Part shown: positions 25,117-33,660 of the stretch, in pieces | How the letters are laid out: each line of letters opens with the position of its first letter | Position numbering within the stretch: the first letter of the stretch is position 1 | Origin: Gammaproteobacteria bacterium | GTDB taxonomy: Bacteria > Pseudomonadota > Gammaproteobacteria > Pseudomonadales > Ketobacteraceae | Direction of reading: 5' to 3' | Assembly (NCBI GenBank): GCA_013178375.1 | Contig: JABLXQ010000058.1 | Span: 1 to 33,787, forward strand | DNA: 33,787 bases | The notes under the pieces: model-generated | Databases searched by the model: none | Seen by the model: only the letters and a program-made list of their open reading frames with translations | What the model was told of the DNA's origin: nothing | Position numbers and translations under genes: made by a program

Positions 25117-25698
25117 ATGGCCCGCCCCTGCGAATTTGACGAAGACGACGTGCTCGACCGCGCCATGCAGACCTTCTGGCTGCACGGTTACGACGGCACC
25201 AGTCTGGAGGACCTGCTGGCGGCCACCGGCATCGCCCGCCAGAGCCTGTATAACCGCTTTGGCGACAAGCGCGCCCTGTTCATCAAGGCCCTGCGCCGCT
25301 ACCACACCAGCGGCGGCGACAAGCTTAAGCCCCTGTTCGATCAGATTCGGCCGGTGCAGGCCGCCTTCCGTCAGCTGTTCGAAAGTGCCAGCAGCGAAAC
25401 CGACGACGCCAAGCGCATGGGCTGCTTCATGATCAATGCGGCGATGGAAATGGCCCGCCACGACGTGGAAATCGCCGACATCGTCACCCGCAACCAGCGA
25501 GCGTTCGAGGATCTGTTCGTCACCGCGCTGGAAGCCGGCAAGGCCCGGGGCGAACTGCCGGCAGACTTCGACTGTCGCGCCACCGGCCGCTTCCTGGTAG
25601 GCGCCTTCTTCGGCCTGAAAGTGCTGGCCAAGAGCGACCCCAGCTCCCCCATCCTCGGCGACATGGTCAACGTTACCCTCAACGTATTGCCTGCCTGA
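25117..25698 (+). CDS. TetR-family transcriptional regulator
   Basis: This 193-residue regulator has a TetR DNA-binding domain (about residues 6-50: FDEDDVLDRAMQTFWLHGYD, then ATGIARQSLYNRFGDKRALF) and a C-terminal domain with MGCFMINAAMEMA, typical of the AcrR-like branch that senses small organic molecules. It is divergent from the first TetR gene (180 bases between starts) and 82 bases upstream of a glutathione transferase on the same strand, which is its likely target or partner. No clear ribosome binding site precedes the ATG. No copy of the GACCGGTC site lies directly before it beyond the shared divergent region. Confidence 0.9.
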   Translation: MARPCEFDEDDVLDRAMQTFWLHGYDGTSLEDLLAATGIARQSLYNRFGDKRALFIKALRRYHTSGGDKLKPLFDQIRPVQAAFRQLFESASSETDDAKRMGCFMINAAMEMARHDVEIADIVTRNQRAFEDLFVTALEAGKARGELPADFDCRATGRFLVGAFFGLKVLAKSDPSSPILGDMVNVTLNVLPA

Positions 25699-25780
25699 AA
25701 AGCCCCCCATTGCGCCCCGCCCTGTCCCGTGATAAGTTTTGGATCGCTCAGTCCACAATGCCAGTCCACAAGGAGATGTT

Positions 25781-26380
25781 ATGAAACTGTACTACTCACC
25801 GGGCGCCTGCTCCCTGTCCCCCCATATCGTCGCACTGGAAGCGGATCTGCCGCTGCAACTGGAAAAAACCGATATCGCCAAGAAGACCACCGCTTCCGGC
25901 GAGGACTTCCTGAAAGTGAATCCCAAAGGCTATGTGCCGGCGCTGAAGCTGGACGACGGCACCGTGCTCACCGAAGGCCCTGCCATCGTGCAATTTCTGG
26001 CGGACAAGGCGCCGGCCAGCAAGCTGATCCCCGCCGCCGGCACCATGGAACGCTACCGCGTGCTGGAGTGGCTGAACTTCATTTCCACCGAGCTGCACAA
26101 GTCGTTCTCACCCCTGTTCAACCCCGCCAACACCGACGCCCGCAAGCAGGAAGCCCGTGATTACCTGGCCAGGCGCTTCACTACCGTCGAGCAGCAGCTG
26201 GCGAAAACCCCGTTTATCACTGGAGACAGCTTCACCGTGGCGGACGCCTACCTGTTCACCGTGCTGGGCTGGGGCAAATACGTGAACGTGGAACTGCCCA
26301 AGCCGCTGCAGGAATACCTGGGCCGTATATTCCAGCGTCCCGCCGTGCAGCAGGCACTGAAGGAAGAAGGCCTGATCTGA
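25781..26380 (+). CDS. Glutathione S-transferase, beta class-like
   Basis: This 199-residue enzyme starts MKLYYSPGACSLSPHIVALE. That is the bacterial beta-class GST N-terminus, with Cys10 at the position of the residue that binds glutathione in beta-class enzymes and with the Tyr/Ser region nearby. VNPKGYVPAL (cis-Pro) and LTEGPAIVQFLAD (glutathione gamma-glutamyl contact) follow. The C-terminal domain contains the conserved FTVADAYLFTVLGW. It would detoxify electrophiles or reduce peroxides with glutathione in the cytoplasm. ATG 25781 is five bases after AGGAG; the open frame starts earlier but without such a site. It follows a TetR regulator gene on the same strand. Confidence 0.95.
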   Translation: MKLYYSPGACSLSPHIVALEADLPLQLEKTDIAKKTTASGEDFLKVNPKGYVPALKLDDGTVLTEGPAIVQFLADKAPASKLIPAAGTMERYRVLEWLNFISTELHKSFSPLFNPANTDARKQEARDYLARRFTTVEQQLAKTPFITGDSFTVADAYLFTVLGWGKYVNVELPKPLQEYLGRIFQRPAVQQALKEEGLI

Positions 26381-26571
26381 CCCGGTTTTCTACCGCAATC
26401 GCGCTTCCGGGCACCATCGCCTGGAGGCGCTCCTTCAACGCATTCGCTTTAATTTCCCCGCCGTTCAGCGCATTTTCACTATCATCTACAAACCCTTGAT
26501 CTGGGCTAACTCCCGCGCGCCACCTTTCTGCTAGAAATGTTTACTCACGTCAGGAAGGACTGGACCCGCCC

Positions 26572-28716
26572 ATGACCGCCAAACACACCACCCCCACTGT
26601 CGTCAGCATCAGCCTTGGATCGAGCCGCGACGACTACGATTTCTCCACCCGCTTTCTGGACCAGAACCTGCGCGTACAGCGGCTGGGCACGGACGGCGAC
26701 ATCGCCAAGGCCGAAGCGCTGGTGACCCAGTGGCAGAACAAGGCCGCCGCCATCGCGCTGGAAGGCCTGCGCGACCGCCAGCGGGTGGGCGCCTTCCAGT
26801 TCCAGCAACGGCTGGACCAGCGTCTGCGCCACCGCGCCCGCCACCGCCCCGTCACCAGCGGTACTGAACTGCGCGACATCCTGCAGGAATGGGCCATTCG
26901 TCATCTGCAAAACGAGCAGAAAGGTTTTTTCAACAACGCCAATGTACTGGTGTTCAGCGGCGCGCAGCATTACCGCTCCGCCCGCGTGCTGGCGGAATTC
27001 ACCGACAACCTGCGCTTCGCCGATCCCGTGCTGCAGCTGGGCATTCCGAAATTCCTCAACTCGCTGCAGGCGCTGGAGCTGTACACCACCGGCAGCCATC
27101 AGGTGCTGCGCTGGGCGCCGCCGCAGGTGCTGTCGCCCTCGCTGGCGCCGGTACAGGAATGGAATCACTTCATCCTGCGCAAGGCATTGCACAAGGCTGA
27201 CGTGGTGATCGCCCACTTCGATCAGCTCGACGCATTCGGGCTGGAAGAACTGGCAGGAAAAACCCTGATCACCTCCGCCATCTCGGAAGAACGGCTGAAA
27301 AGCCTGCGCGACCGCGGCGTGTACACGGTCATCGACTACACACCGCAGCCCTTTGTGCACACCGTCGGTATCGCCGTGCTGCAGGCGATGATGCTAGCCG
27401 CGCTGGAGAAGAAAAACAGCGATCTCACCGAAGACGATTACCTCGACATCATCACCCGCCTGGAACTGCAACCGCGTGTGCTGTATCCGCGCGGCTTCAA
27501 ACGGCTGAGCCGGTTTGCCTTCGTTATCCATCCGCTGTCGCAGCAGTATTTCCGCAATTCCAAACCCATCGATCTGGTGGCGAATATCGCGCCCAAGCCG
27601 GTGATGAATACGCTGGAAAAAATCATCGCCTACTCGCCACCGTTTATCTATTCCCGAGTCAGCGGCATTCAATCCCCCACCGGCGCAGAAGCGGAAGGCT
27701 GGCTGATCACCGTGGGCGGCACGCCGAAGGAAATCATGCGGCACGGTCCGGAATTCACCTACCGCCGTCTGTTGGCGGCTGCCGACATGGCGAAAAAACT
27801 CGGGGCGCAGATCATGGGGCTGGGCGCCTTCACCAAAGTGGTGGGCGACGCCGGCGTGACGGTCGCCAAGCGCGCACCACTACCGATCACCACCGGCAAC
27901 AGCTACAGCGCGTCCGGCGCACTGTGGGCGGCCCATGATGCGGTGAGAAAACTCGGTCTGGTGCAGGTCGGCCCCAGCGGCAAGATGGCCGGCAAGGCGA
28001 TGGTGGTGGGCGCAACCGGCGCGATCGGTTCCGTCTGCGCGCGGCTGCTGGCAAAAGCCGTTGACGATCTCTATCTGGTGTCGCCGGAAGCCGGCAAGCT
28101 GCTGGCGCTGAAGGAAGACATCGAGCACGAAACCTCAAATGCCCGCGTCCATGTGATGGCGCACGCCGACAAATGCCTGGGCGAGATGGACATGATCGTC
28201 ACCGCCACCTCCGGCGCCGGCAAACGCATCCTCGACATCCTGCAGGTGAAACCCGGCTGCGTGATCACCGACGTGGCGCGCCCGCTCGACATTCCTGCCG
28301 AGGATGTTGCCAAACGCCCCGACGTGCTGGTGATCGAATCCGGCGAGATACGTCTGCCGGGCGACGTGCACATGAAAAACATCGGCCTGCCGAAAAACGT
28401 CGCCTATGCCTGTCTGGCGGAAACCATCGTGCTGGCACTGGAAGGCCGCTTCGAGAATTACACCCTGGGCCGCAATATCGAGTGGGAAAAGGTGCGCGAG
28501 ATCTACAAACTGGGGTTGAAACATGGCATGCAACTGGCGTCGATTTCCGGCGTGAATGGCGTTTACAGCGACGCGGATCTGGCACGGGTGCGACAACTGG
28601 CGCTGGAAAAACTTGGCCTGCCACCGGAGCGCGAAGCCTTGCCGGAACTGGCGCCTGCCACCACGGTGGAATTCAGCGAAGTCATCAAACGCAACCGGAA
28701 AACCGTGGATTCCTGA
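26572..28716 (+). CDS. Two-domain protein with acyl-ACP-reductase-like C-terminal half
   Basis: This 714-residue protein has two parts. Residues about 315-714 follow the long-chain acyl-ACP reductase (AAR) family known from cyanobacteria, also annotated as predicted amino acid dehydrogenase: FAFVIHPLS, LGAFTKVVGDAG, the TTGNSYSASGA stretch, a Rossmann loop GATGAIG at 480-486, and Cys614 in AYACLAETIVLALEG, which aligns with the catalytic cysteine of AAR. An LGRNIEWEKVREI segment matches the AAR C-terminus. Residues 1-314 are a domain I do not recognise, with NVLVFSGAQHYRSARVL and VVIAHFDQLDAFGLEEL. Aldehyde formation from acyl-ACP or acyl-CoA is a plausible role but unproven. ATG 26572 follows AGGAAGGA at some distance. 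It converges with ppx. Confidence 0.75.
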   Translation: MTAKHTTPTVVSISLGSSRDDYDFSTRFLDQNLRVQRLGTDGDIAKAEALVTQWQNKAAAIALEGLRDRQRVGAFQFQQRLDQRLRHRARHRPVTSGTELRDILQEWAIRHLQNEQKGFFNNANVLVFSGAQHYRSARVLAEFTDNLRFADPVLQLGIPKFLNSLQALELYTTGSHQVLRWAPPQVLSPSLAPVQEWNHFILRKALHKADVVIAHFDQLDAFGLEELAGKTLITSAISEERLKSLRDRGVYTVIDYTPQPFVHTVGIAVLQAMMLAALEKKNSDLTEDDYLDIITRLELQPRVLYPRGFKRLSRFAFVIHPLSQQYFRNSKPIDLVANIAPKPVMNTLEKIIAYSPPFIYSRVSGIQSPTGAEAEGWLITVGGTPKEIMRHGPEFTYRRLLAAADMAKKLGAQIMGLGAFTKVVGDAGVTVAKRAPLPITTGNSYSASGALWAAHDAVRKLGLVQVGPSGKMAGKAMVVGATGAIGSVCARLLAKAVDDLYLVSPEAGKLLALKEDIEHETSNARVHVMAHADKCLGEMDMIVTATSGAGKRILDILQVKPGCVITDVARPLDIPAEDVAKRPDVLVIESGEIRLPGDVHMKNIGLPKNVAYACLAETIVLALEGRFENYTLGRNIEWEKVREIYKLGLKHGMQLASISGVNGVYSDADLARVRQLALEKLGLPPEREALPELAPATTVEFSEVIKRNRKTVDS

Positions 28717-28733
28717 TCAATCCCGCCCACGCC

Positions 28734-28753
28734 GGGGGCGCAAATGCGCCCTC
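28734..28753. terminator. Hairpin between the AAR-like gene and ppx
   Basis: An 8-bp stem with one G-T pair (GGGGGCGC with GCGCCCTC) and an AAAT loop lies between the two convergent stops, overlapping the last bases of ppx. There is no T-run, so the terminator call is tentative. Confidence 0.35.
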
Positions 28754-30260
28754 AGAACTCCAGTTTCATGCCGATTTTCTTCCACACATCCTGCTCCTCC
28801 TGCAGCTCTGCCTGCAGGAGCGGGTGTTCTTCCAGCCATTTGGCAGAGAACCGCAGGCGCGCGCTCTTGCCATCCACTGCCATGCGAAAATCCGGGATCA
28901 GATCCTCGCGCCGGGCCCGGTGAAACAGCACGCTCAAGCGCAGCACCAGCACCAGCTGTTTCACTTTCTCCTGCAAATGGGGCGGCAACTCCTGCCAGTC
29001 GCTTTCCTTCAGCTTGCGCCGGTGATTGCCCACCAGCACCGCCATCACTTTCTGATCCTGGCGGGTGAAGCCCGGCAGATCCGAATGGGTGAGCAGATAG
29101 GCGCCGTGCTTGTGAAAACCCGAGTGGGACACCGCCATGCCGATCTCGTGGGACAGCGCAGACCAGCGCAGCCATTCCCGGCAGTACTCACCCAGATCCC
29201 AATCCTTCTTCACCTGATTGAACGCCTTCAGCGCTGACTGCAGCACACGTTCGGCCTGGGCGGTATCCACGCTGTAACGGTTCATCATCGCCAGGATCGA
29301 GCGTTCGCGCACATCCTCATGCACATGTCGCCCCAGCAGGTCGTACAGAATGCCTTCCCGCATGGCGCCATCGGAATAGTGCGCCGTCTTGATGCCCAGC
29401 TGTTCGAAGATTGCGATCAGGATGGCGAGACCACTGGGCAGGATATGGCGCCGGTCCGCCTTGATACCCGGAATATCGATGGCATCCAGGGAATTGAAGG
29501 TCAGCAACCGGTCCCGCAATTTGTGCAGGCCCGGCAGATCGATGGCATCCTTGAACCAGCCGTTATCCTGCAACGCCCCCTCGATGGCCTTCACTGAGCC
29601 CGAGGCACCCACCACATTGTCCCAGCCCTTCTTGCGGTAAGACGATTCAATCGCGGCCAGCTCGGTGCGCGCTGTCATTACCGCCTTCTTGAAACCCTGC
29701 TCGCTGATTTTGCCGTTGGCAAAAAAGCGGTCGCGATAGGAAACGCAGCCCATGTGCAGGGACTCGGTCAGCAGCGGCTCAAAGCGCTTGCCGATGATGA
29801 ATTCGGTGGAACCGCCGCCGATATCGAACACCAGCCGCTTGCCACCATCGTCCGCCAGGGTGTGCGCCACGCCGAGATAGATCAGGCGCGCTTCCTCGCG
29901 GCCGGCCACCACCTCCACCGGACACCGCAGGATCTGCCGCGCCTGCCGCAGGAACGCCTCGCCATTGCGGGCCTCCCGCAGCGAGTTGGTGCCCACACAA
30001 CGTACCCAGCGGCTGTCAACGGCGGGAATGCACTGGGCAAACCGGCGCAGGCAGTCGAGCCCGCGGGCAAAAGCGGCCTCGTCCAGCATGTTGTTCTCGT
30101 CCAGGCCTGCCGCCAGCATGACCTTTTCCGCCAGCTTCTGGACCGGCCGCACCTCGCCGTTTTCCAGCCGCGCGATGACCATGTGAAAACTGTTGGAGCC
30201 CATGTCGATGGCGGCCATCATGGGCTCGGCCGACGGGGAAAGCCTTTGCGTATCGTTCAA
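28752..30260 (-). CDS. ppx: Exopolyphosphatase
   Basis: Ppx removes terminal phosphates from polyphosphate (and may act on pppGpp), opposing PPK1. The 502-residue product has the ASKHA ATPase-fold domain: MAAIDMGSNSFHMVIAR (about residues 14-31), GREEARLIYLGV, and the phosphate-binding FDIGGGSTEFI near 145, then GASGSVKA. A helical HD-like C-terminal domain follows, with RWSALSHEIGMAVSHSGFHKHGAYL. It aligns along its length with E. coli Ppx. The TTG at 30260 is used because it gives the short leader seen in E. coli Ppx; its ribosome binding site is poor, and ATG 30221 would remove most of that leader. It is divergent from trxA, as in Pseudomonas. Confidence 0.94.
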   Translation of the reverse strand: MNDTQRLSPSAEPMMAAIDMGSNSFHMVIARLENGEVRPVQKLAEKVMLAAGLDENNMLDEAAFARGLDCLRRFAQCIPAVDSRWVRCVGTNSLREARNGEAFLRQARQILRCPVEVVAGREEARLIYLGVAHTLADDGGKRLVFDIGGGSTEFIIGKRFEPLLTESLHMGCVSYRDRFFANGKISEQGFKKAVMTARTELAAIESSYRKKGWDNVVGASGSVKAIEGALQDNGWFKDAIDLPGLHKLRDRLLTFNSLDAIDIPGIKADRRHILPSGLAILIAIFEQLGIKTAHYSDGAMREGILYDLLGRHVHEDVRERSILAMMNRYSVDTAQAERVLQSALKAFNQVKKDWDLGEYCREWLRWSALSHEIGMAVSHSGFHKHGAYLLTHSDLPGFTRQDQKVMAVLVGNHRRKLKESDWQELPPHLQEKVKQLVLVLRLSVLFHRARREDLIPDFRMAVDGKSARLRFSAKWLEEHPLLQAELQEEQDVWKKIGMKLEF

Positions 30261-30414
30261 AGTAACGGCCCATCCTGATTGTGGTTGCCGGCTGCAAAAT
30301 ATTGATCGCTAACGTAAGCTATGATTGGCTATAGTGATAAGGCATGGTCACGGCCGAATTGATAATAGCACCATGATTGTGTGAAAACATGATGCAGGAC
30401 GGGAACCGGGAGCG

Positions 30415-30444
30415 TTGAATGCCGACCCGGGCAACAGGTACAAT
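30415..30444 (+). promoter_or_regulatory. Sigma-70 promoter of trxA
   Basis: TTGAAT (30415-30420) and TACAAT (30439-30444) are 18 bases apart, predicting a transcript start near 30451 and a leader of about 60 bases. Confidence 0.55.
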
Positions 30445-30511
30445 CGATCAGGCTTCGAACATCGGGCCGGGTTGCGATCCGTCGCCCGCGCACCCTCTAC
30501 TGGAGATTGAC

Positions 30512-30835
30512 ATGAGTAAGATCGTAAACGTAACTGACGGCACTTTTGAGTCGGAAGTACTGCAGTCCGACACACCCGTGCTGGTGGATTACTGGGCGGA
30601 ATGGTGCGGCCCCTGCAAGATGATTGCCCCCATCCTGGACGAGATTTCCGGTGAATACGCGGGCAAGGTGAAAATCGCCAAACTCAACATCGACGAGAAC
30701 AGCGATACCCCGCCCAAGTACGGCATTCGCGGCATTCCCACCCTGATGCTGTTCAAGAACGGCAACGTGGAAGCCACCAAAGTGGGCGCCCTGTCCAAAT
30801 CGCAATTGACAGCTTTCCTCGACAGTAATATATAA
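30512..30835 (+). CDS. trxA: Thioredoxin 1
   Basis: This 107-residue cytoplasmic dithiol reductant has the active site Trp31-Cys32-Gly-Pro-Cys35, Asp26 buried beneath it, and the cis-proline loop [11 protein letters not shown]. The length and order match E. coli TrxA. GGAG is six bases before the ATG. A sigma-70 promoter lies upstream, and rho follows after 365 bases on the same strand, the usual trxA-rho order in gammaproteobacteria. Confidence 0.97.
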   Translation: MSKIVNVTDGTFESEVLQSDTPVLVDYWAEWCGPCKMIAPILDEISGEYAGKVKIAKLNIDENSDTPPKYGIRGIPTLMLFKNGNVEATKVGALSKSQLTAFLDSNI

Positions 30836-31200
30836 TTGGGTCGCCTCGCCCCTGCGGGCGGGGCGCTTCCGGATGGTATCTCGCTGCGATCCCGAAGTTT
30901 TGAAACCGCCTCACCATCCTTCACTCCCTTTCAAATTCCGTTATCAAAATCCTGTGACAGGTTGGTTTTTGCGGCAAGCTGGACGCTTTTCCAGGCGGGT
31001 GCTAGATTGAAATCAGGCTTTCCTAGAGTTCCACATCAGGGACGCCCATTCAGTCGTTAACTACAATAATTTCCCGTACCCGACAGGTTCCTGACGCTTT
31101 TCCTTTTTCCAGAATCGGTACCCATATCCGACTTGAACCGTTACACCAACCACTGAGTTGCAATTCTCCCACCCTAACCCCACACATGACTTCCGCAGAA
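30836..31200. other. Intergenic/leader region between trxA and rho
   Basis: No gene is supportable in these 365 bases. A GC-rich hairpin (30843-30851 with 30856-30864, one T-G pair) follows the trxA stop but has no T-run, so it is at best a weak terminator or a 3' stabiliser. A short CTGGA/TCCAG hairpin lies at 30979-30994. Long leaders before rho are known from E. coli, where Rho limits its own synthesis by early termination; this stretch could do the same, but no specific element is identified. Confidence 0.5.
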
Positions 31201-32460
31201 ATGAATCTCACCGAACTCAAATTAAAACCGATCGCAGAACTGGTACAAATGGCTGAAGAAATGGGCCTGGAGAACATGGCCCGCACGCGCAAGCAGGACG
31301 TGATCTTCAGCATCCTGAAAAAACACGCCAAGAGCGGCGAAGACATCTTTGGCGACGGCGTACTGGAAATTCTCCAGGACGGGTTCGGCTTTCTGCGTTC
31401 CGCCGAAGGTTCCTACCTGGCCGGCCCCGACGACATTTACGTCTCCCCCAGCCAGATCCGCCGCTTCAATCTGCGCACCGGTGACAGCATTTCCGGCAAG
31501 ATCCGCCCGCCCAAAGAAGGCGAACGCTATTTTGCCCTGCTGAAAGTCAACGACATCAATTTCGACAAACCCGAAAACGCCAAGAACAAGATCCTGTTTG
31601 AAAACCTGACGCCTCTGTTCCCGCAAGAGCGTCTGGTGATGGAAATCGGCAACGGTTCCACCGAAGACATCACGGCCCGCACCATCGATCTGGTGGCGCC
31701 CATCGGCAAGGGCCAGCGCGGCCTGATCGTATCGCCGCCGAAAGCCGGTAAAACCCTCATGCTGCAGAACATCGCGCAATCCATCGTCCGCAACAGCCCC
31801 GATTGCCGCCTGATCGTGCTGCTGATCGACGAACGCCCAGAAGAAGTGACCGACATGCGCCGTACGGTGCGCGGTGAAGTGGTGGCGTCCACCTTCGACG
31901 AACCGCCCGCCCGTCACGTGCAGGTAGCCGAGATGGTGCTGGAAAAAGCCAAGCGCCTGGTGGAACACAAGCAGGACGTGGTGATTCTGCTGGATTCGAT
32001 CACCCGTCTGGCCCGCGCCTACAACACGGTGATCCCGTCGTCCGGCAAGGTACTGACCGGTGGTGTGGACGCCCACGCCCTGGAGCGCCCCAAGCGTTTC
32101 TTCGGTGCAGCCCGTAATATCGAGGAAGGCGGCAGTCTGACCATCCTCGCTACCGCACTGGTGGATACCGGTTCGAAAATGGACGAGGTTATCTACGAAG
32201 AATTCAAGGGCACCGGCAACCAGGAAATCCACCTGGACCGCCGCATCGCGGAAAAACGCGTGTTCCCCGCCATCAACATCAACAAGTCGGGTACCCGTCG
32301 CGAAGAACTGCTGACCAGCGAAGACGAGCTGAAAAAGATGTGGATTCTGCGCAAGATCCTCCACCCCATGGACGAAACTGCCGCGATGGAATTCCTCATC
32401 GACAAGATGCGCGACACCAAGACGAATGAAGAATTCTTCGAGTCGATGAAGCGCAAGTAA
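31201..32460 (+). CDS. rho: Transcription termination factor Rho
   Basis: Rho is a hexameric RNA-dependent ATPase helicase that ends transcription at Rho-dependent sites. From ATG 31201 the product is 419 residues, the same as E. coli Rho, and begins [10 protein letters not shown] in register with it; an in-frame ATG at 31186 would add five residues. An N-terminal RNA-binding domain is present, with [23 protein letters not shown] split by the primary-site loop. The Walker A motif SPPKAGKT is near residue 180, Walker B is [11 protein letters not shown], the Q-loop/secondary-site lies in [23 protein letters not shown], and [22 protein letters not shown] follows. No strong ribosome binding site is seen. 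Confidence 0.98.
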   Translation: MNLTELKLKPIAELVQMAEEMGLENMARTRKQDVIFSILKKHAKSGEDIFGDGVLEILQDGFGFLRSAEGSYLAGPDDIYVSPSQIRRFNLRTGDSISGKIRPPKEGERYFALLKVNDINFDKPENAKNKILFENLTPLFPQERLVMEIGNGSTEDITARTIDLVAPIGKGQRGLIVSPPKAGKTLMLQNIAQSIVRNSPDCRLIVLLIDERPEEVTDMRRTVRGEVVASTFDEPPARHVQVAEMVLEKAKRLVEHKQDVVILLDSITRLARAYNTVIPSSGKVLTGGVDAHALERPKRFFGAARNIEEGGSLTILATALVDTGSKMDEVIYEEFKGTGNQEIHLDRRIAEKRVFPAININKSGTRREELLTSEDELKKMWILRKILHPMDETAAMEFLIDKMRDTKTNEEFFESMKRK

Positions 32461-32470
32461 CGCACCGCCT

Positions 32471-32522
32471 GCGGAATGTGGAGCTGGTGTGAAACTCACT
32501 TCACGCCAGCTTCGCATTCCGC
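32471..32522 (+). terminator. Long imperfect hairpin after rho
   Basis: Three paired blocks make one arm structure: GCGGAATG with CATTCCGC (8 bp), AGCTGG with CCAGCT (6 bp) and GTGAA with TTCAC (5 bp), closed by a six-base loop. It begins 11 bases after the rho stop and ends eight bases before the ATG of the next gene. There is no T-run, so it may be a processing or translation-control structure rather than a terminator. Confidence 0.5.
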
Positions 32523-32530
32523 AACCGCCC

Positions 32531-33535
32531 ATGCCCTTCACCATCACTTTCCGTCCCGCCAACCTGCAACTGCAGGTACCCGATGGCGACACCATCCTGC
32601 AGGCCGCGCTCAAACAGGGCTACTATTTTCCCTGGGGCTGCGACGCCGGCAGCTGCTCGCTGTGCGAAGGCAAACTGCTGCAGGGCCGCGTGCGGCTGAA
32701 GCTTTGCAACGACATCATCACCCCCGAATCCCAACGTGCAGATGCGCTGTTATGCTGTCTGGCGTATCCTTTGGAAAATTGCGACATCGAGGTCACACGC
32801 GTGCTGGCACCGGGACAAATCCCCCTGCAGACACTGACTGCCAAAATCATCCGTATCGAACAGGTCAACGCCGACGTCAAGATCGTGCAGTTCCTGCTGC
32901 CCGCCGGCAAACGTCCGTCGTTCAGCGCCGGCCAGTATCTGGAATTGCTGATCGACGCTGACACCAGCGCCTCGTTCTCCATCGGCAACGCACCGCGCCC
33001 GGACCGCACGCTGGAACTGCATATCCGCGCCAATCCGGACAGCAGCAGCTACCCCAGACTGGCGCCACGTCTGCGGGAAGATGAACTGATCAAAATGCGC
33101 CTGCCCATGGGCGATGTCACCCTGCACTCCCTCAGGGACGCGGACCGGATTCTGCTGCTGGCCGGCAGCACCGGCTTTTCCCAGATCAAATCGCTGCTGG
33201 AAGCCTTGCTGCAAAGCGGTGACGCGCGACCGATTCACCTCTACTGGGGTGGACGTGTATTTGCGGATTTGTACCTGCATGACTGGGCCGCGCAAATGGC
33301 GGCGCAATACGCCAACCTGCATTACGTGCCGGTGATTTCGGATCAGGCGGACTGGCAGGGCCGCAAGGGCTTTGTGCACAAGGCCGTGCTGGACGACATT
33401 CAGGATTTCGCCGGCTGGAAAGTGGTGGGCGGCGGCTCACCGGGCATGGTGTATGCCGCGCTGGACGATTTTGCTGCGGCGGGGATGCAGGCGGAGCAGC
33501 TGGTGTCGGATGTGTTTGTGTATGCGCCGCGGTGA
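32531..33535 (+). CDS. Ferredoxin-NAD(P)H reductase family protein (CDP-6-deoxy-glucoseen-reductase-like)
   Basis: This 334-residue electron-transfer protein combines a plant-type [2Fe-2S] domain with a ferredoxin-NADP reductase module. The cluster ligands are Cys37, Cys42, Cys45 and Cys76 (Gly-Cys-x4-Cys-x2-Cys, then CCLAYP). The FAD domain has the FSAGQYLELLI and SFSIGNAP flavin-binding segments. The NAD(P)H domain has LLLAGSTGFSQIKSLLEALL and VVGGGSPGM. Such genes near rho and ubiD in pseudomonads are annotated as CDP-6-deoxy-delta-3,4-glucoseen reductases, but the physiological substrate is not known. ATG 32531 fits the family N-terminus; an in-frame GTG at 32489 has a GGAG five bases upstream but lies inside the hairpin following rho. 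Confidence 0.9.
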   Translation: MPFTITFRPANLQLQVPDGDTILQAALKQGYYFPWGCDAGSCSLCEGKLLQGRVRLKLCNDIITPESQRADALLCCLAYPLENCDIEVTRVLAPGQIPLQTLTAKIIRIEQVNADVKIVQFLLPAGKRPSFSAGQYLELLIDADTSASFSIGNAPRPDRTLELHIRANPDSSSYPRLAPRLREDELIKMRLPMGDVTLHSLRDADRILLLAGSTGFSQIKSLLEALLQSGDARPIHLYWGGRVFADLYLHDWAAQMAAQYANLHYVPVISDQADWQGRKGFVHKAVLDDIQDFAGWKVVGGGSPGMVYAALDDFAAAGMQAEQLVSDVFVYAPR

Positions 33536-33660
33536 ATTACGCTGGGCTTTATTCATGAACTATCCAATAGGAAACAATCTTTCCCCCCATCAGCAGCAGG
33601 ATCAAGCACAAACTGATATTTAGTGGTTGAATTGCATGCGGCGCGATCTGTGGGGACTGG

